Origin: Pseudomonadales bacterium | Lineage (GTDB): Bacteria; Pseudomonadota; Gammaproteobacteria; Pseudomonadales; UBA7434 | Direction: 5' to 3' | Assembly: GCA_013043705.1 (NCBI GenBank) | Contig: JABDNS010000074.1 | Location: 1-50,089, forward strand | Length of the DNA stretch: 50,089 nucleotides | Shown here: positions 7,895 through 16,735 of the stretch, one piece after another | Position numbering within the stretch: position 1 is the first letter of the stretch | How the letters are laid out: every line of letters begins with the position of its first letter | The notes under the pieces: generated by a model | What the model saw: the letters and a program-made list of their open reading frames with translations, nothing else | Database searches by the model: none | Told to the model about the DNA's origin: nothing | Made by a program: the position numbers and the translations under genes

Positions 7895-9190
7895 ATGAAA
7901 GTAAAAACTGAACAACTATACGAATACCTGGCGGACGAAGAGGATGCGCGCGTTTGCAAGGATATTGACGAAGCAGCCTGCCGCGAGGTGCCAGGTAATT
8001 TCTTTAAGCTATTGGGCTCACAGTTTCTCACCAAATTGGGCGATGCACTTTCAAGCCCGAAAATCGTTTTGCCGTGGTTATTTGGCGGGCTTGGCGTGCC
8101 AGCTTTTTTTACCGGCTTATTGGTTCCACTGCGCGAGTCCGGGTCGCTATTACCGCAACTATTTATCGGTGGCGTAATCAGGCGTTTTGCCATGCGCAAA
8201 TGGTTCTTTGTGGCGGGGTGTGTTTTACAAGCACTTGCCGTTGCTGGCATGGCGGTGGCCGCATTGACATTGCAAGGCGCTGCGGCAGGTTGGGTTTTTA
8301 TTGCCCTGTTGGCTGGATTCAGCCTGGCACGCGGTCTGTGTTCGGTTGCGTCCAAGGATGTATTGGGGAAAACGATTCCAAAAACGCGCCGTGGCAGGGT
8401 AGGCGGTTACAGCACCAGCCTGGCCGGTGCCATAACCATAGGCGTAGGCATTGTATTGGCGCTGGAAGCGCGTGGTAGTACCGGCCAGTATATTGCGCTG
8501 CTTTGCTTGGCAGCAATGTGCTGGGTGGTCGCCGCTTTTTTCTATGCCAACGTTAAAGAGTATCCGGGTGCCACCGATGGCGGTGGTAATGCCTTCAAGC
8601 AGGCGATGCAAAATCTTACGCTATTAATTGAGGACGCACCTTTCAGGCACTTTGTGCTCGTACGTGCGCTGATGATGAGCTCGGGATTGGCGGCGCCATT
8701 TTTTATCTTACTGGCGCGCGAAAGTGACACTTCTAGCGGCGTTGCCAGCCTGGGCTGGTTTGTGGCGTTGGGGGGGCTTGCCGGATTGGTCAGCGGCCCG
8801 TTCTGGGGTCGATTTGCAGATACAAGTAGTCGGCGCGTTATGCTTGGCACCTCCCTGGTTACCGCGCTGTTGTGCGCAGCCCTGGCGCTGTTGGCCTATC
8901 TTAAGGTGAGCTGGCTAGCCGAAGCGAGTTTGCTGTTGTTTATGTCGCTCACGCTCACCCATGAAGGGGTGCGGCTGGGAAGAAAAACTTACATCGTCGA
9001 CCTGGCATCGGGCAATCGTCGTACCGACTATGTGTCGGTAAGCAACACGGTCATTGGTATATTATTGCTTTTGGTTGGCCTGCTGGCCGCAGGTATCGCT
9101 AGCTGGTCTACCACGGCAGCGCTTGCGCTTTTTTCTGCCAGTGCGGCAGCCGCTGCGTTACTTGGGCTCACATTGCCCGAAACGACTTGA
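7895..9190 (+). CDS. MFS transporter
   Basis: The 431-residue protein has about twelve hydrophobic helices preceded by an unusually long, acidic cytosolic N-terminus (residues 1-33, with LADEEDARVCKDIDEAACRE). Loop 2-3 carries the basic RRFAMRKW, and a middle cytosolic loop contains KDVLGKTIPKTRRGRVGGYS, consistent with a major facilitator. The family is a proton-coupled or facilitated carrier of small molecules; the substrate cannot be assigned. Position at the end of the amidoligase-amidotransferase-YqaA run, only three bases from the preceding stop, suggests it exports or imports the conjugate made by that pathway; this is inference. Confidence 0.85.
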   Translation: MKVKTEQLYEYLADEEDARVCKDIDEAACREVPGNFFKLLGSQFLTKLGDALSSPKIVLPWLFGGLGVPAFFTGLLVPLRESGSLLPQLFIGGVIRRFAMRKWFFVAGCVLQALAVAGMAVAALTLQGAAAGWVFIALLAGFSLARGLCSVASKDVLGKTIPKTRRGRVGGYSTSLAGAITIGVGIVLALEARGSTGQYIALLCLAAMCWVVAAFFYANVKEYPGATDGGGNAFKQAMQNLTLLIEDAPFRHFVLVRALMMSSGLAAPFFILLARESDTSSGVASLGWFVALGGLAGLVSGPFWGRFADTSSRRVMLGTSLVTALLCAALALLAYLKVSWLAEASLLLFMSLTLTHEGVRLGRKTYIVDLASGNRRTDYVSVSNTVIGILLLLVGLLAAGIASWSTTAALALFSASAAAAALLGLTLPETT

Positions 9191-9259
9191 ATCGGCGGCA
9201 CTGAAGCCCGGGAAGTTTTTATGATGATGATCAATAGCGCAAAGCTTAGGAGTTAGCCG

Positions 9260-10744
9260 ATGATTACCGACGCGCTGGGCAACCCGCCGGGAGATTTTGG
9301 CCCGGCGGCAAGTCGCACCGAGACCGACAGTTTTGGCAGTGTCGAGCTACCGGCAAATGCACTATATGGCGCGCAGACCCAGCGCTCGCTGCAATTTTTT
9401 TCCATTGGTGAAGAATTATTGCCGTGGGGCATGGTTCGGGCATTGCTTGCGGTTAAACAAGCCTGCGCACAGGTCAATCATGACCGCGGCCTGCTTGCTA
9501 CCGACGTGACCGAACTTATTGCAAGGGCCTGCACCGAGTTGCTGGGCGAGAACGCGCAAGCCGCCTATCGCAAGCATTTTCCTGTGCGAGTCTGGCAAAC
9601 AGGCAGCGGCACACAAAGCAATATGAACGTGAATGAAGTGGTTGCCAACCTTGCCAATTTTTACGCGGGTGAGGCTTTGGGCGGTAAAAAGCCGGTACAC
9701 CCTAACGACCATGTCAATCGTTCGCAATCATCGAATGATGTGTTTCCCACCGCGATGCACTTATACGCAATCGAATTGCTCGAACAGGCATTGTTGCCGG
9801 CTGTCGACACGCTCATTGCTGAGCTGGCACGGCTAGAGAAGCGCTACCAGGCTATGCTCATCACCGGCAGAACCCACTTGATGGACGCGCTGCCGCTTAC
9901 GTTGGGGCATTGCTTCGGTGCCTATCGCCACCAGTTGCAAGAGGCCAGGGCAGCGATTGTCGCCACGTTGGGCGGCGCCGATTCTGCATCCGCTGCGGGC
10001 GGGCTTATTGAACTGGCGATTGGCGGTACTGCGGTGGGTTCGGGCGCCAATGCGCCAGAAAATTTTGACCGCGATGTCTGCACTTTGCTTAGCGCATTTT
10101 ACGGGCGTAGGCTGCTACCGCACCCGAACAAGTTTGCCGCGCTTTCAGGGCAAGACGCGTTGCTTGCTGCGGCGCAAGCGCTTGTCCGGCTGGCCTCTGT
10201 ACTACACAAGATGGCCAACGATATACGCCTACTCGCCAGCGGCCCGAATAGCGGTATTGGCGAGTTGCAGTTGCCGGCCAATGAACCGGGTAGTTCCATT
10301 ATGCCTGGCAAGGTGAACCCCACCCAGTGCGAGGCGATGGCGATGGTCTGTATGCAGGTCAGCGCCCAGGTCGATGCAATCGAACAGGCCGCCGCTGCAG
10401 GCCAGCTTCAACTGAATACCTGCAGGCCAATGATGATTCACAATTTCGGTAGCGCCGTGGGCTTGCTCAGCGATGTACAACACAGTTTTGCTTCGCACTG
10501 CCTGGCGGGCATTTCGGTGAACGAAGCGGCCGTGCAATCTCACCTGGACAACAACCTGATGTTGGTCACCTTTGCTGCGCCAGAGCTTGGCTACGACAAC
10601 GCCAGCAAAATAGCGCGCCATGCGCTGGAGCAGGGCTGCAATATTTATCAAGCCGCCGAAAAGCTCGGTATTATGGATGCCGAGCCGATGCGGGTGCTGG
10701 TCGAGCAACGCGTACGCGAATCGCTATTGCAGTCGCAAGGCTAG
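9260..10744 (+). CDS. fumC: Fumarate hydratase, class II
   Basis: The 494-residue protein is a class II fumarase (fumarase C/aspartase superfamily), reversibly hydrating fumarate to L-malate in the TCA cycle. Motifs: SFGSVELPANALYGAQTQRS near the start, VWQTGSGTQSNMNVNEV, the substrate block HPNDHVNRSQSSNDVFPTAMH, TGRTHLMDALPLTLG, and the superfamily signature GSSIMPGKVNPTQCEA with the catalytic Ser loop. Class II enzymes are usually about 460-470 residues; the first 20 residues here look like an extra N-terminal extension. The ATG is preceded by TAGGAG, a good ribosome site. Aspartase is an alternative, but the TGSGTQSNMN form favours fumarase. Confidence 0.93.
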   Translation: MITDALGNPPGDFGPAASRTETDSFGSVELPANALYGAQTQRSLQFFSIGEELLPWGMVRALLAVKQACAQVNHDRGLLATDVTELIARACTELLGENAQAAYRKHFPVRVWQTGSGTQSNMNVNEVVANLANFYAGEALGGKKPVHPNDHVNRSQSSNDVFPTAMHLYAIELLEQALLPAVDTLIAELARLEKRYQAMLITGRTHLMDALPLTLGHCFGAYRHQLQEARAAIVATLGGADSASAAGGLIELAIGGTAVGSGANAPENFDRDVCTLLSAFYGRRLLPHPNKFAALSGQDALLAAAQALVRLASVLHKMANDIRLLASGPNSGIGELQLPANEPGSSIMPGKVNPTQCEAMAMVCMQVSAQVDAIEQAAAAGQLQLNTCRPMMIHNFGSAVGLLSDVQHSFASHCLAGISVNEAAVQSHLDNNLMLVTFAAPELGYDNASKIARHALEQGCNIYQAAEKLGIMDAEPMRVLVEQRVRESLLQSQG

Positions 10745-10856
10745 CCTATACGCGGCGTTCTGCTCAAACGCGCCTGTTTAAAATAAACAGTCATAAATTG
10801 GCTGTCGATTTATTAAAAATCGTTATAAAAATAGTGGCTTGATTCAATATCCTGGT

Positions 10857-10883
10857 CTTGAAGCTCTAGATTTTGCCCTCATT
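10857..10883 (+). promoter_or_regulatory. Sigma-32-like heat-shock promoter for hsp20
   Basis: CTTGAA at 10857-10862 matches the sigma-32 -35 box, and CCCTCATT at 10876-10883 resembles the CCCCAT-type -10 box. The spacer is 13 bases, within the range for sigma-32. The small heat-shock gene starts 95 bases downstream. Only the pattern is seen; there is no expression evidence. Confidence 0.55.
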
Positions 10884-10977
10884 GTTTTAACCGCAAACTG
10901 CCAGGGAAGCGCCGCGGCCTGCCTGCGTCGAGACCTGGTAGTTGAATTGATTAGGTTTGCTTGAGGAGGGTAACGTT

Positions 10978-11496
10978 ATGAAATCTATTGACCTGACCCC
11001 GCTATATCGCGACAGCGTGGGTTTTGACCATCTCGCATCACTGCTGGATACCGCGCTGCGAAGTGACACGATCGCCCCTGGGTACCCGCCCTACAATATT
11101 GAGTTGCTGGACGAAAAAAGTTACGCGATCACTTTGGCACTGGCCGGCTTCGATAAACGTGATTTGTCGATCAGTGTTGAAAACGGCGTACTGACGGTAC
11201 GCGGTGAAGGCGCCGACGGCGATAGCACCGACAATGATAGCAATAGGGAGTATTTGCACCGCGGCATTGCAACGCGTGCATTTGAACGGCGCTTTAACCT
11301 GGCCGACTATGTTGAAGTAACCGATGCGCGTTTTGAAAATGGCTTATTGACCATTGAGCTGGTTAAGGAAATTCCGGAGGCCATGAAGCCAAAAACTATT
11401 GCCATTACAGATGGCGATGGCGCGCAACGCAAAGATCGTACCATCGAGCACCAAGCCGATAATACGGGCGATCAGGCTGAGGAGGCTGCGGCCTGA
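10978..11496 (+). CDS. Small heat-shock protein, Hsp20/alpha-crystallin family (IbpA-like)
   Basis: The 172-residue protein matches IbpA/IbpB-type Hsp20 chaperones: N-terminal MKSIDLTPLYRDSVGFDHLASLLD, then the alpha-crystallin domain from about residue 40 (YPPYNIELLDEKSYAITLALAGFDKRDLSISVENG) through HRGIATRAFERRFNLADYVEV and ENGLLTIEL, and a C-terminal acidic, Gln-rich tail. These ATP-independent holdases bind unfolded proteins in the cytosol and pass them to DnaK and ClpB. The reading frame stays open to a TTG at 10957, but ATG 10978 sits nine bases after GAGGAGG (10962-10968) and gives the canonical N-terminus. A sigma-32-like promoter and a strong terminator flank it, so it is likely monocistronic. 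Confidence 0.93.
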   Translation: MKSIDLTPLYRDSVGFDHLASLLDTALRSDTIAPGYPPYNIELLDEKSYAITLALAGFDKRDLSISVENGVLTVRGEGADGDSTDNDSNREYLHRGIATRAFERRFNLADYVEVTDARFENGLLTIELVKEIPEAMKPKTIAITDGDGAQRKDRTIEHQADNTGDQAEEAAA

Positions 11497-11528
11497 AACC
11501 ATTGTTGCGTTTAATTCCTACCCCGACT

Positions 11529-11559
11529 GGCGGTGCAGCGAAAGCTCGCCGCCTTTTTT
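11529..11559 (+). terminator. Strong Rho-independent terminator after hsp20
   Basis: A ten-pair stem (11529-11539 with one bulged C at 11536, against 11544-11553) closed by a GAAA tetraloop is followed by six T residues (11554-11559). It is 33 bases past the hsp20 stop. GNRA loop plus T tract is a classic intrinsic terminator. Confidence 0.88.
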
Positions 11560-11647
11560 CTGGCTATCACCATTGTTTTCCGAGAAATATATAGATTCTC
11601 CAGCTGCGCTATAATCTGTCGCCAGCAATTTAGAGACGGGAATCGAT

Positions 11648-13783
11648 ATGCCGGAAACACGCACACATTACCGCGCCTGCCACCTATGCGAAGCCATTTG
11701 CGGGCTTGAAATAAAAACCCGTGGTGAAGAGATTATTTCCATTAAGGGTGACCCCAACGACCCGTTTAGTCGCGGGCATATCTGCCCCAAGGCGGTCGCC
11801 ATCCAGGATATTCACAATGACCCGGACCGCCTGCGCAAGCCGGTTAAGAAGGTCAATGGACAATGGCAGGAAATTGGCTGGGAGCAGGCACTGGACGAGG
11901 TGGCTCGTAAACTGGCCGATATACAATTGGCGCACGGCAATAACGCGGTGGGTATTTTCGCGGGCAACCCGAACGTGCACAACTATGGCAACATTACTCA
12001 TGCCGCGGTAATTCGTAAAGCCATTGCTACGCAGAATGGTTTTTCTGCTACATCACTCGACCAGCTGCCGCACCATTTCGCGTCTTACCACATGTACGGG
12101 CATCAATTTTTGATTCCGGTACCGGATATCGACCATACCGACTATATGCTTATTTTGGGTGGTAATCCGCTGGCTTCGAACGGCAGTATGATGACCGTGC
12201 CGGATGTAAAAAAGCGTTTGCAGGCAATTATGCAGCGCGATGGTGAAGTGGTGGTTATCGATCCACGTAGAACGGAAACGGCCGCAATCGCTACAAGGCA
12301 TCATTTTATTAAGCCCGGTAGCGATGCGTATTTGCTGATGGCCATACTGCATGTGATGTTTTATCGCGGCTGGGTCGACGCCGGGCATCTTGCGACATTG
12401 CTGGATGATGTGGATGAAGTGCGTGAACTTGTGCAACAGTTTTCACCCGAGCTTGCAGAAAAACGTACCGGTATCCCGGTTGAAACTATTGTGGAGATGA
12501 CACAAAGAATGGTCGAGACGCCGCGCGCGGTTTGTTACGGGCGCATGGGTGTGTCGGTGCAGGAACATGGCGCGTTATGCCAGTGGGCGATACAGCTAAT
12601 TAATCTGTTTGCCGGCAATCTCGATGTTAAAGGGGGCGCGCTAGTGCCCAATAGTGCTGCAGGCTATGTTAAGCCCGGCGAGCGAGGCGCGGGCCATTTC
12701 AATCGCTTTCAAAGTCGCGTCAGCGGTTTGCCGGAATTCGGCGGTGAACTGCCCGCCACCGTAATGGCTGAGGAAATGCTAACGCCGGGCGAGGGTCAAA
12801 TTCGCGCCATGCTGACGCTGGCTGGCAACCCGGTGTTATCGGCGCCCAGCGGGCAGCAGCTGGACGAAGCGTTCGATGGGCTGGAGTTTATGGTGTCGAT
12901 GGATATTTATATCAACGAAACAACGCGTCACGCCGACTACATATTGCCGCCCACCAGCGCGCTGGAGCACGACCACTACGACTTTGCGTTCCATCGCCTC
13001 GCGGTGCGCAATACTGCGCGCTTCAATGAGCCAGTATTCGAACCCGAACCGGGCGCCTTGCACGACTGGGAAATTATTAATCGCCTGTCGCAAAAGCTTG
13101 GCGAGTATAAAGGCATTGAAGTAAAAACATTTCCGGCGCCTTCCGTAATCGTCGATCAAAGTTTGCAGTACGGCCCGTATGGAAAATATAGTGAGCAAGG
13201 TCAAAGCAATGCTGAAGACAAGCTCGATTTGCTTTTGCTTCGCAATCACCCGCATGGTATTGACCTTGGGCCGCTTAAACCTTCCCTGCCGGAGCGCATA
13301 TGTACCGCCGATAAAAAAATTCGACTGCTTTGGCCAGAAGTCGTTGCAGAGGTGAAACGATTGGCTAATCGTACTGAAACACTCAAACAGAACGAACTGT
13401 TGTTGATTGGTCGCAGGCATGTGCGCAGCAATAATTCCTGGATGCACAATTCACACCGGCTGGTAAAAGGCAAGCCGCGTTGGCGTTGCCTGATGAATAC
13501 TGAAGATATGCAGGCGCGTAAATTAGTCGACGGCGACCGGATAGTAATTACCTCTCGTGCCGGTGAAGTGCAAACCGAGGTAGAGCAAAGCGATGAAGTA
13601 ATGCATGGCGTGGTTTGCTTGCCACATGGTTGGGGGCATACCCGCGAAGGCGTGCAGCTTTCCATCGCCAGTAAGCAGCAGGGTGTAAGTATCAATGATC
13701 TTACCGATGCAACTGTGTATGACAAATTATCGGGTAACGCTGCGCTGAATGCCGTACCGGTTACTATTCGCGCCGCTAGTTGA
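11648..13783 (+). CDS. Molybdopterin oxidoreductase with N-terminal [4Fe-4S] domain
   Basis: The 711-residue protein is a DMSO-reductase-superfamily enzyme. Residues C11, C14, C18 and C46 form the [4Fe-4S] motif (CHLCEAICG and HICPKA); the central domain has NPLASNGSMMTVPD, VVVIDPRRTETA and INETTRHADYILPP, typical of the bis-MGD binding and catalytic region; the C-terminal molydopterin dinucleotide-binding domain starts near residue 595 (LLLIGRRHVRSNNSWMHN). No twin-Arg signal is present, so it is cytosolic. Iron-sulfur and membrane partner genes are absent nearby, as in stand-alone FdhF-like or assimilatory nitrate-reductase-like proteins. Substrate unknown; the NNSWMHN form is common in a poorly characterised oxidoreductase group. 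Its stop codon overlaps the end of the convergent DUF502 gene by eight bases. Confidence 0.88.
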   Translation: MPETRTHYRACHLCEAICGLEIKTRGEEIISIKGDPNDPFSRGHICPKAVAIQDIHNDPDRLRKPVKKVNGQWQEIGWEQALDEVARKLADIQLAHGNNAVGIFAGNPNVHNYGNITHAAVIRKAIATQNGFSATSLDQLPHHFASYHMYGHQFLIPVPDIDHTDYMLILGGNPLASNGSMMTVPDVKKRLQAIMQRDGEVVVIDPRRTETAAIATRHHFIKPGSDAYLLMAILHVMFYRGWVDAGHLATLLDDVDEVRELVQQFSPELAEKRTGIPVETIVEMTQRMVETPRAVCYGRMGVSVQEHGALCQWAIQLINLFAGNLDVKGGALVPNSAAGYVKPGERGAGHFNRFQSRVSGLPEFGGELPATVMAEEMLTPGEGQIRAMLTLAGNPVLSAPSGQQLDEAFDGLEFMVSMDIYINETTRHADYILPPTSALEHDHYDFAFHRLAVRNTARFNEPVFEPEPGALHDWEIINRLSQKLGEYKGIEVKTFPAPSVIVDQSLQYGPYGKYSEQGQSNAEDKLDLLLLRNHPHGIDLGPLKPSLPERICTADKKIRLLWPEVVAEVKRLANRTETLKQNELLLIGRRHVRSNNSWMHNSHRLVKGKPRWRCLMNTEDMQARKLVDGDRIVITSRAGEVQTEVEQSDEVMHGVVCLPHGWGHTREGVQLSIASKQQGVSINDLTDATVYDKLSGNAALNAVPVTIRAAS

Positions 13784-14402
13784 GTTGTGCGCGGGTTGCT
13801 TCGCCTTTCGTGCCGTTAATTATGTCGCTGGATCCCATGCCGCAGCCAAGTACCGACTGCATGACTTTGTCGGCACTGCACTGCAAAAATTCCAACTGCG
13901 ATTCGTGCACCTGCAGCACGTAGCCATTGAGCGGGCTGGGGCTGGTGGGCAAAAAAACCGCATAGTGCCCTTCACCGTAGCTGTCAGTTACGAAGCCGTA
14001 AACCTGTATAGACTCACTGCCTAAGGTAAGCAACACCGGCCTGCTGAACTCGCGTTTTTCTGCTGGCTGCAATTGCGCAAACAGGTCGCGCAGCATTTCA
14101 TAGCCGGGTATGCGCGCCAGAAACCAGCGTTCAACCAGGCGTTGCAACCATTGGCCCATTGCTGTTCGCACCAATAGCCCCACTGCGAAGCAGGCGACTA
14201 AAATGGCGAATAAGCTCAGCACTTCCGCGGGTAGCCCTATCTGGCCCAGTGTATTGTCGGTAAGCGTTGTTAATGGTTCGAAAGCGCCAAGTAGCCACCG
14301 CGTAAGCCAGCGTATGGCCTGGAAGATGACAATTACCGGCAGAATAACGACCAGTCCGCCAATTAAAATTGTGGTGAGAAATTTCCCCGCTTTTTGAAAC
14401 AT
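13776..14402 (-). CDS. DUF502-family inner-membrane protein
   Basis: The 208-residue product matches DUF502: helix 1 around residues 10-30 (TTILIGGLVVILPVIVIFQAI), a second helix near 60-80 (EVLSLFAILVACFAVGLLV), then a soluble C-terminal domain with ARIPGYEMLRDLFAQL and GEGHYAVFLPTSPSPLNGYVLQV. The family is widespread in Proteobacteria with unknown function. GGGGAG seven bases before the ATG is a strong ribosome site. It follows the LapA-like gene on the same strand after 27 bases, so the two are probably co-transcribed. Two cysteines near the C-terminus (LQCSADKVMQSVLGCGMG) are not conserved that I know of. Confidence 0.85.
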   Translation of the reverse strand: MFQKAGKFLTTILIGGLVVILPVIVIFQAIRWLTRWLLGAFEPLTTLTDNTLGQIGLPAEVLSLFAILVACFAVGLLVRTAMGQWLQRLVERWFLARIPGYEMLRDLFAQLQPAEKREFSRPVLLTLGSESIQVYGFVTDSYGEGHYAVFLPTSPSPLNGYVLQVHESQLEFLQCSADKVMQSVLGCGMGSSDIINGTKGEATRAQLN

Positions 14403-14429
14403 CTATCGCTCCCCGTTTTTTGCCAGCGA

Positions 14430-14627
14430 CTATTGCGCTGGACGGCGCGTTAGGCGCATGGTGCTGGCAGTAAGGTAGCCCAGCATAAAAGTTAAAATAA
14501 GCAGCACTATGCGGGGTAGTTCAATGGTCCAAACCAGAAAGCTAACAGGCACAATGCTGAGATTTTGCAACAGGAAAACTGCAAACAGAGCCAGGGCGGC
14601 GTATACCAGGTATCGGCTAATATGCAT
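14430..14627 (-). CDS. LapA-domain (DUF1049-like) small membrane protein
   Basis: The 65-residue protein has two hydrophobic helices and the LapA pattern: an N-terminal helix ending in FLLQNLSIVPVSFLVW, then ELPRIVLLILTFMLGYLTAS and a basic tail (RLTRRPAQ). The QN and GY/GA positions are family-typical. LapA-like proteins work with LapB in controlling LPS synthesis, but no lapB is adjacent. I place the start at the ATG at 14625-14627, with CGGAGA eight bases upstream, rather than at an upstream ATG that would add 36 non-homologous residues. Confidence 0.75.
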   Translation of the reverse strand: MHISRYLVYAALALFAVFLLQNLSIVPVSFLVWTIELPRIVLLILTFMLGYLTASTMRLTRRPAQ

Positions 14628-14772
14628 GCTTTTGTCTCCGCGAAAAAGGTTGGGCGTTTGGCTGAAGGTGAGCCGCATGCTAACAGGCTTGCAGGCGCTA
14701 TTGGGCACATGCTTTTGAGCACAAAGTGCGCGCACATCAGCGCTTTTATTGAATTGTCGCTATGTATACAAA

Positions 14773-14848
14773 AAAAGTCACATTTTGGGCAGCCTGAAAC
14801 GATACTATAAGCGCACTTTAGTGCCTTGTTATAGCGGGTGTGACTTTT
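14773..14848. repeat. Nested inverted-repeat element, first copy
   Basis: Arms AAAAGTCACA (14773-14782) and TGTGACTTTT (14839-14848) are perfect 10-base complements 56 bases apart. Between them CTATAA and TTATAG and, inside those, GCAC and GTGC can also pair, giving a long interrupted hairpin. It lies in the divergent gap between the LapA-like gene and the CNNM gene, 80 bases before the latter's ATG. A second element with the same outer arms lies at 22609-22676. It could be a structured leader, a small RNA or a paired binding site. Confidence 0.55.
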
Positions 14849-14927
14849 AACGCGCGCGCGCATCTACACTGGCATTCCTGTTAAATTTACCGACTCCCTC
14901 AACGGTTGGCTTTAGGCGTTACCCTGC

Positions 14928-16286
14928 ATGAGTAGTTTGGTCATTATTATTGTGCTTCTGGTTCTGAACGGCTTTTTTGTTGCGGCAGAATTTTCCCTGG
15001 TTAAAGTGAGAGGCTTTCGGGTAGAGCGGCTGGCCAGTGACGGCAGCGCAAGCGCTCGCTTGACCATGCGCATCCTTGGCAATCTCGAGGCCTATCTCGC
15101 CGCCTGCCAACTGGGTATCACCATGGCGTCACTTGGCCTGGGCTGGGTTGGCGAACCAGCGGTGGCGGCATTACTGGAGCCGATGTTTCATTCCATGGGT
15201 ATGCCTGAAGCCGTTCTGCATACCGTTTCGTTCCTGATTGGCTTCCTGCTATTTTCATCGCTGCACATTGTTGTAGGCGAGCAAGTGCCCAAATCCTACG
15301 CGATTCGCCAGGCTGACACCGTCGCGCTCTGGTGCGCTTATCCATTGCACGTTGCTTATCTTGTAGTTTATCCGCTGAACTGGCTGCTCGACCGCGCCTC
15401 ACGCGGGATTCTTTCGATATTTGGCGTACCTGAGGCAACCCATGCCGATATTTACACCGGTGAGGAATTACAGGAGCTAGTGAGCACTTCCAAGGATCAC
15501 GGTAGCCTGGAGCACGGCAAGGCTGAAATGCTGGCTAATATTTTCGAGTTCGACCAGCGCTCAGTGGGTCGTGTAATGGTGCCGCGGCACCAGGTCAATG
15601 TGCTGGATCTGGCCGCGTCGGTTAAAGACAACCAGCGCACGGTTGCCGAGTCGGGCCACTCGCGCTTTCCATTAGTCGACAGCAGCGAGGACGAAAAAAT
15701 TCTTGGCGTGGTGCTGGTGAAGTCAATTTATGCTGCGATGTTGGCCAATGGCAATGACGACGCCTGGCAGCAACTTCAATCGCATAAACGCGAACCATTG
15801 ATCGTGCCGGAGCGACAGAGAATTGCACAGCTGTTCGAGCAGATGCGCACTGACCGCAACCATATTGCGATTGTCGTCGATGAATACGGGAAGTTCACCG
15901 GCATTGTCACGCTCGAGGACTTGCTCGAGGAAATCGTAGGCGAAATAGAGGATGAAACGGACAGCGGCGAACTCGGCGAGGCGATAAAATCGCTGGGTGA
16001 ATCGGAATGGCAAGTCGACGGCTTAGTGTCGCTGGGTGATTTGCAACGCTTAATTGGTTTACAGGTTGAGGCAGAACTTGAGGCCAATACGCTATCGGGG
16101 TTGTTGATGGACAGGCTGGAGAGAATGCCGGAAGTTGGTGATACGCTGCAAGAGGGCTTGTTCGAAATCACAGTAGGGTCGATGACCGGTACCCATGTAG
16201 GCGCGGTGCGAATTTTCAAGCATGGAAACGAAGCCGACGCCAATAGTGCGGAAGAAGACATCGACCAGCCCGCCGAGCCACGTTAG
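14928..16286 (+). CDS. CNNM/CorC (HlyC) family protein with CBS pair
   Basis: The 452-residue protein has an N-terminal CNNM (DUF21) membrane domain of about four helices (residues 1-190; NGFFVAAEFSLVKVR and LGLGWVGEPAV are typical, and IVVGEQVPKSYAIRQ is the conserved exit motif), two CBS domains (about 205-330; VGRVMVPRHQVNVLDL and HIAIVVDEYGKFTGIVTLEDLLEEIVGEIEDE), and a CorC/HlyC C-terminal transporter-associated domain (about 345-435). Members are Mg2+ or Co2+ efflux-related proteins of the inner membrane; the name hemolysin is historical. The full-length architecture is intact. A structured inverted repeat sits upstream. Confidence 0.92.
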   Translation: MSSLVIIIVLLVLNGFFVAAEFSLVKVRGFRVERLASDGSASARLTMRILGNLEAYLAACQLGITMASLGLGWVGEPAVAALLEPMFHSMGMPEAVLHTVSFLIGFLLFSSLHIVVGEQVPKSYAIRQADTVALWCAYPLHVAYLVVYPLNWLLDRASRGILSIFGVPEATHADIYTGEELQELVSTSKDHGSLEHGKAEMLANIFEFDQRSVGRVMVPRHQVNVLDLAASVKDNQRTVAESGHSRFPLVDSSEDEKILGVVLVKSIYAAMLANGNDDAWQQLQSHKREPLIVPERQRIAQLFEQMRTDRNHIAIVVDEYGKFTGIVTLEDLLEEIVGEIEDETDSGELGEAIKSLGESEWQVDGLVSLGDLQRLIGLQVEAELEANTLSGLLMDRLERMPEVGDTLQEGLFEITVGSMTGTHVGAVRIFKHGNEADANSAEEDIDQPAEPR

Positions 16287-16389
16287 GCGCTGCGCACACT
16301 GCTGGCACTGTGACTTAATTCGAGCCTGGTCGCTCTAATGGTATGCCCGCCTGAGTTGGGCATGTATGAAAAATAGTGGAGATGATGAA

Positions 16390-16671
16390 ATGAATGTAGA
16401 TGATTTTTCGGCAGACAAATTGTTGGCAAAATTCAAGCAGGAGCGCGATGAGCTCAAGCTTAAGTTGCACCTTGCCAAAGAGGATATTAGCGACGATTGG
16501 GAAGCGCTGGAGCAGAAAGTCGACAGGCTGGAAGAAAAACTTGGGCAGCGCTTGAAAGGTGCGAAGTCACAAGCCGCCGAGAGCGCCGAAGATGTAGAAG
16601 CTGCTGCCAAACTTCTGGGCGAGGAACTCGGCGATGCTTTCAGCAAGATCAAAAAGCGACTAAAAGGCTAG
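16390..16671 (+). CDS. Hypothetical coiled-coil protein
   Basis: A 93-residue, highly charged protein that I cannot assign to a family. It is mainly helical by composition: KLLAKFKQERDELKLKLHLAKEDISDDWEALEQKVDRLEEKL shows heptad spacing of Leu residues, followed by a second helix (AESAEDVEAAAKLLGEELGDAFSKIKKRLKG). No signal peptide or membrane segment, so probably cytosolic. I prefer ATG 16390, eight bases after GGAG, over ATG 16366. It sits 64 bases before the protein kinase gene and may be co-transcribed with the kinase and phosphatase, perhaps as a partner or substrate; that is only positional. Confidence 0.65.
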   Translation: MNVDDFSADKLLAKFKQERDELKLKLHLAKEDISDDWEALEQKVDRLEEKLGQRLKGAKSQAAESAEDVEAAAKLLGEELGDAFSKIKKRLKG

Positions 16672-16735
16672 TTTTTTTATAGCGCGCGTAGCAGCTAGCC
16701 AAGTGCCGCGCGCTTGTATTTTCGTTTTATAGCCC

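Noticed and set aside
10774-10790. CTGTTTA-AAA-TAAACAG palindrome after fumC
   Set aside because: Perfect but A+T-rich and short, with no T tract; not enough to call a terminator or operator.
14773-14848. Outer arms read as CRP/Vfr half-sites (TCACA and TGTGA)
   Set aside because: CRP sites have TGTGA then TCACA about six bases apart; here the order is reversed and the gap is about 56 bases.
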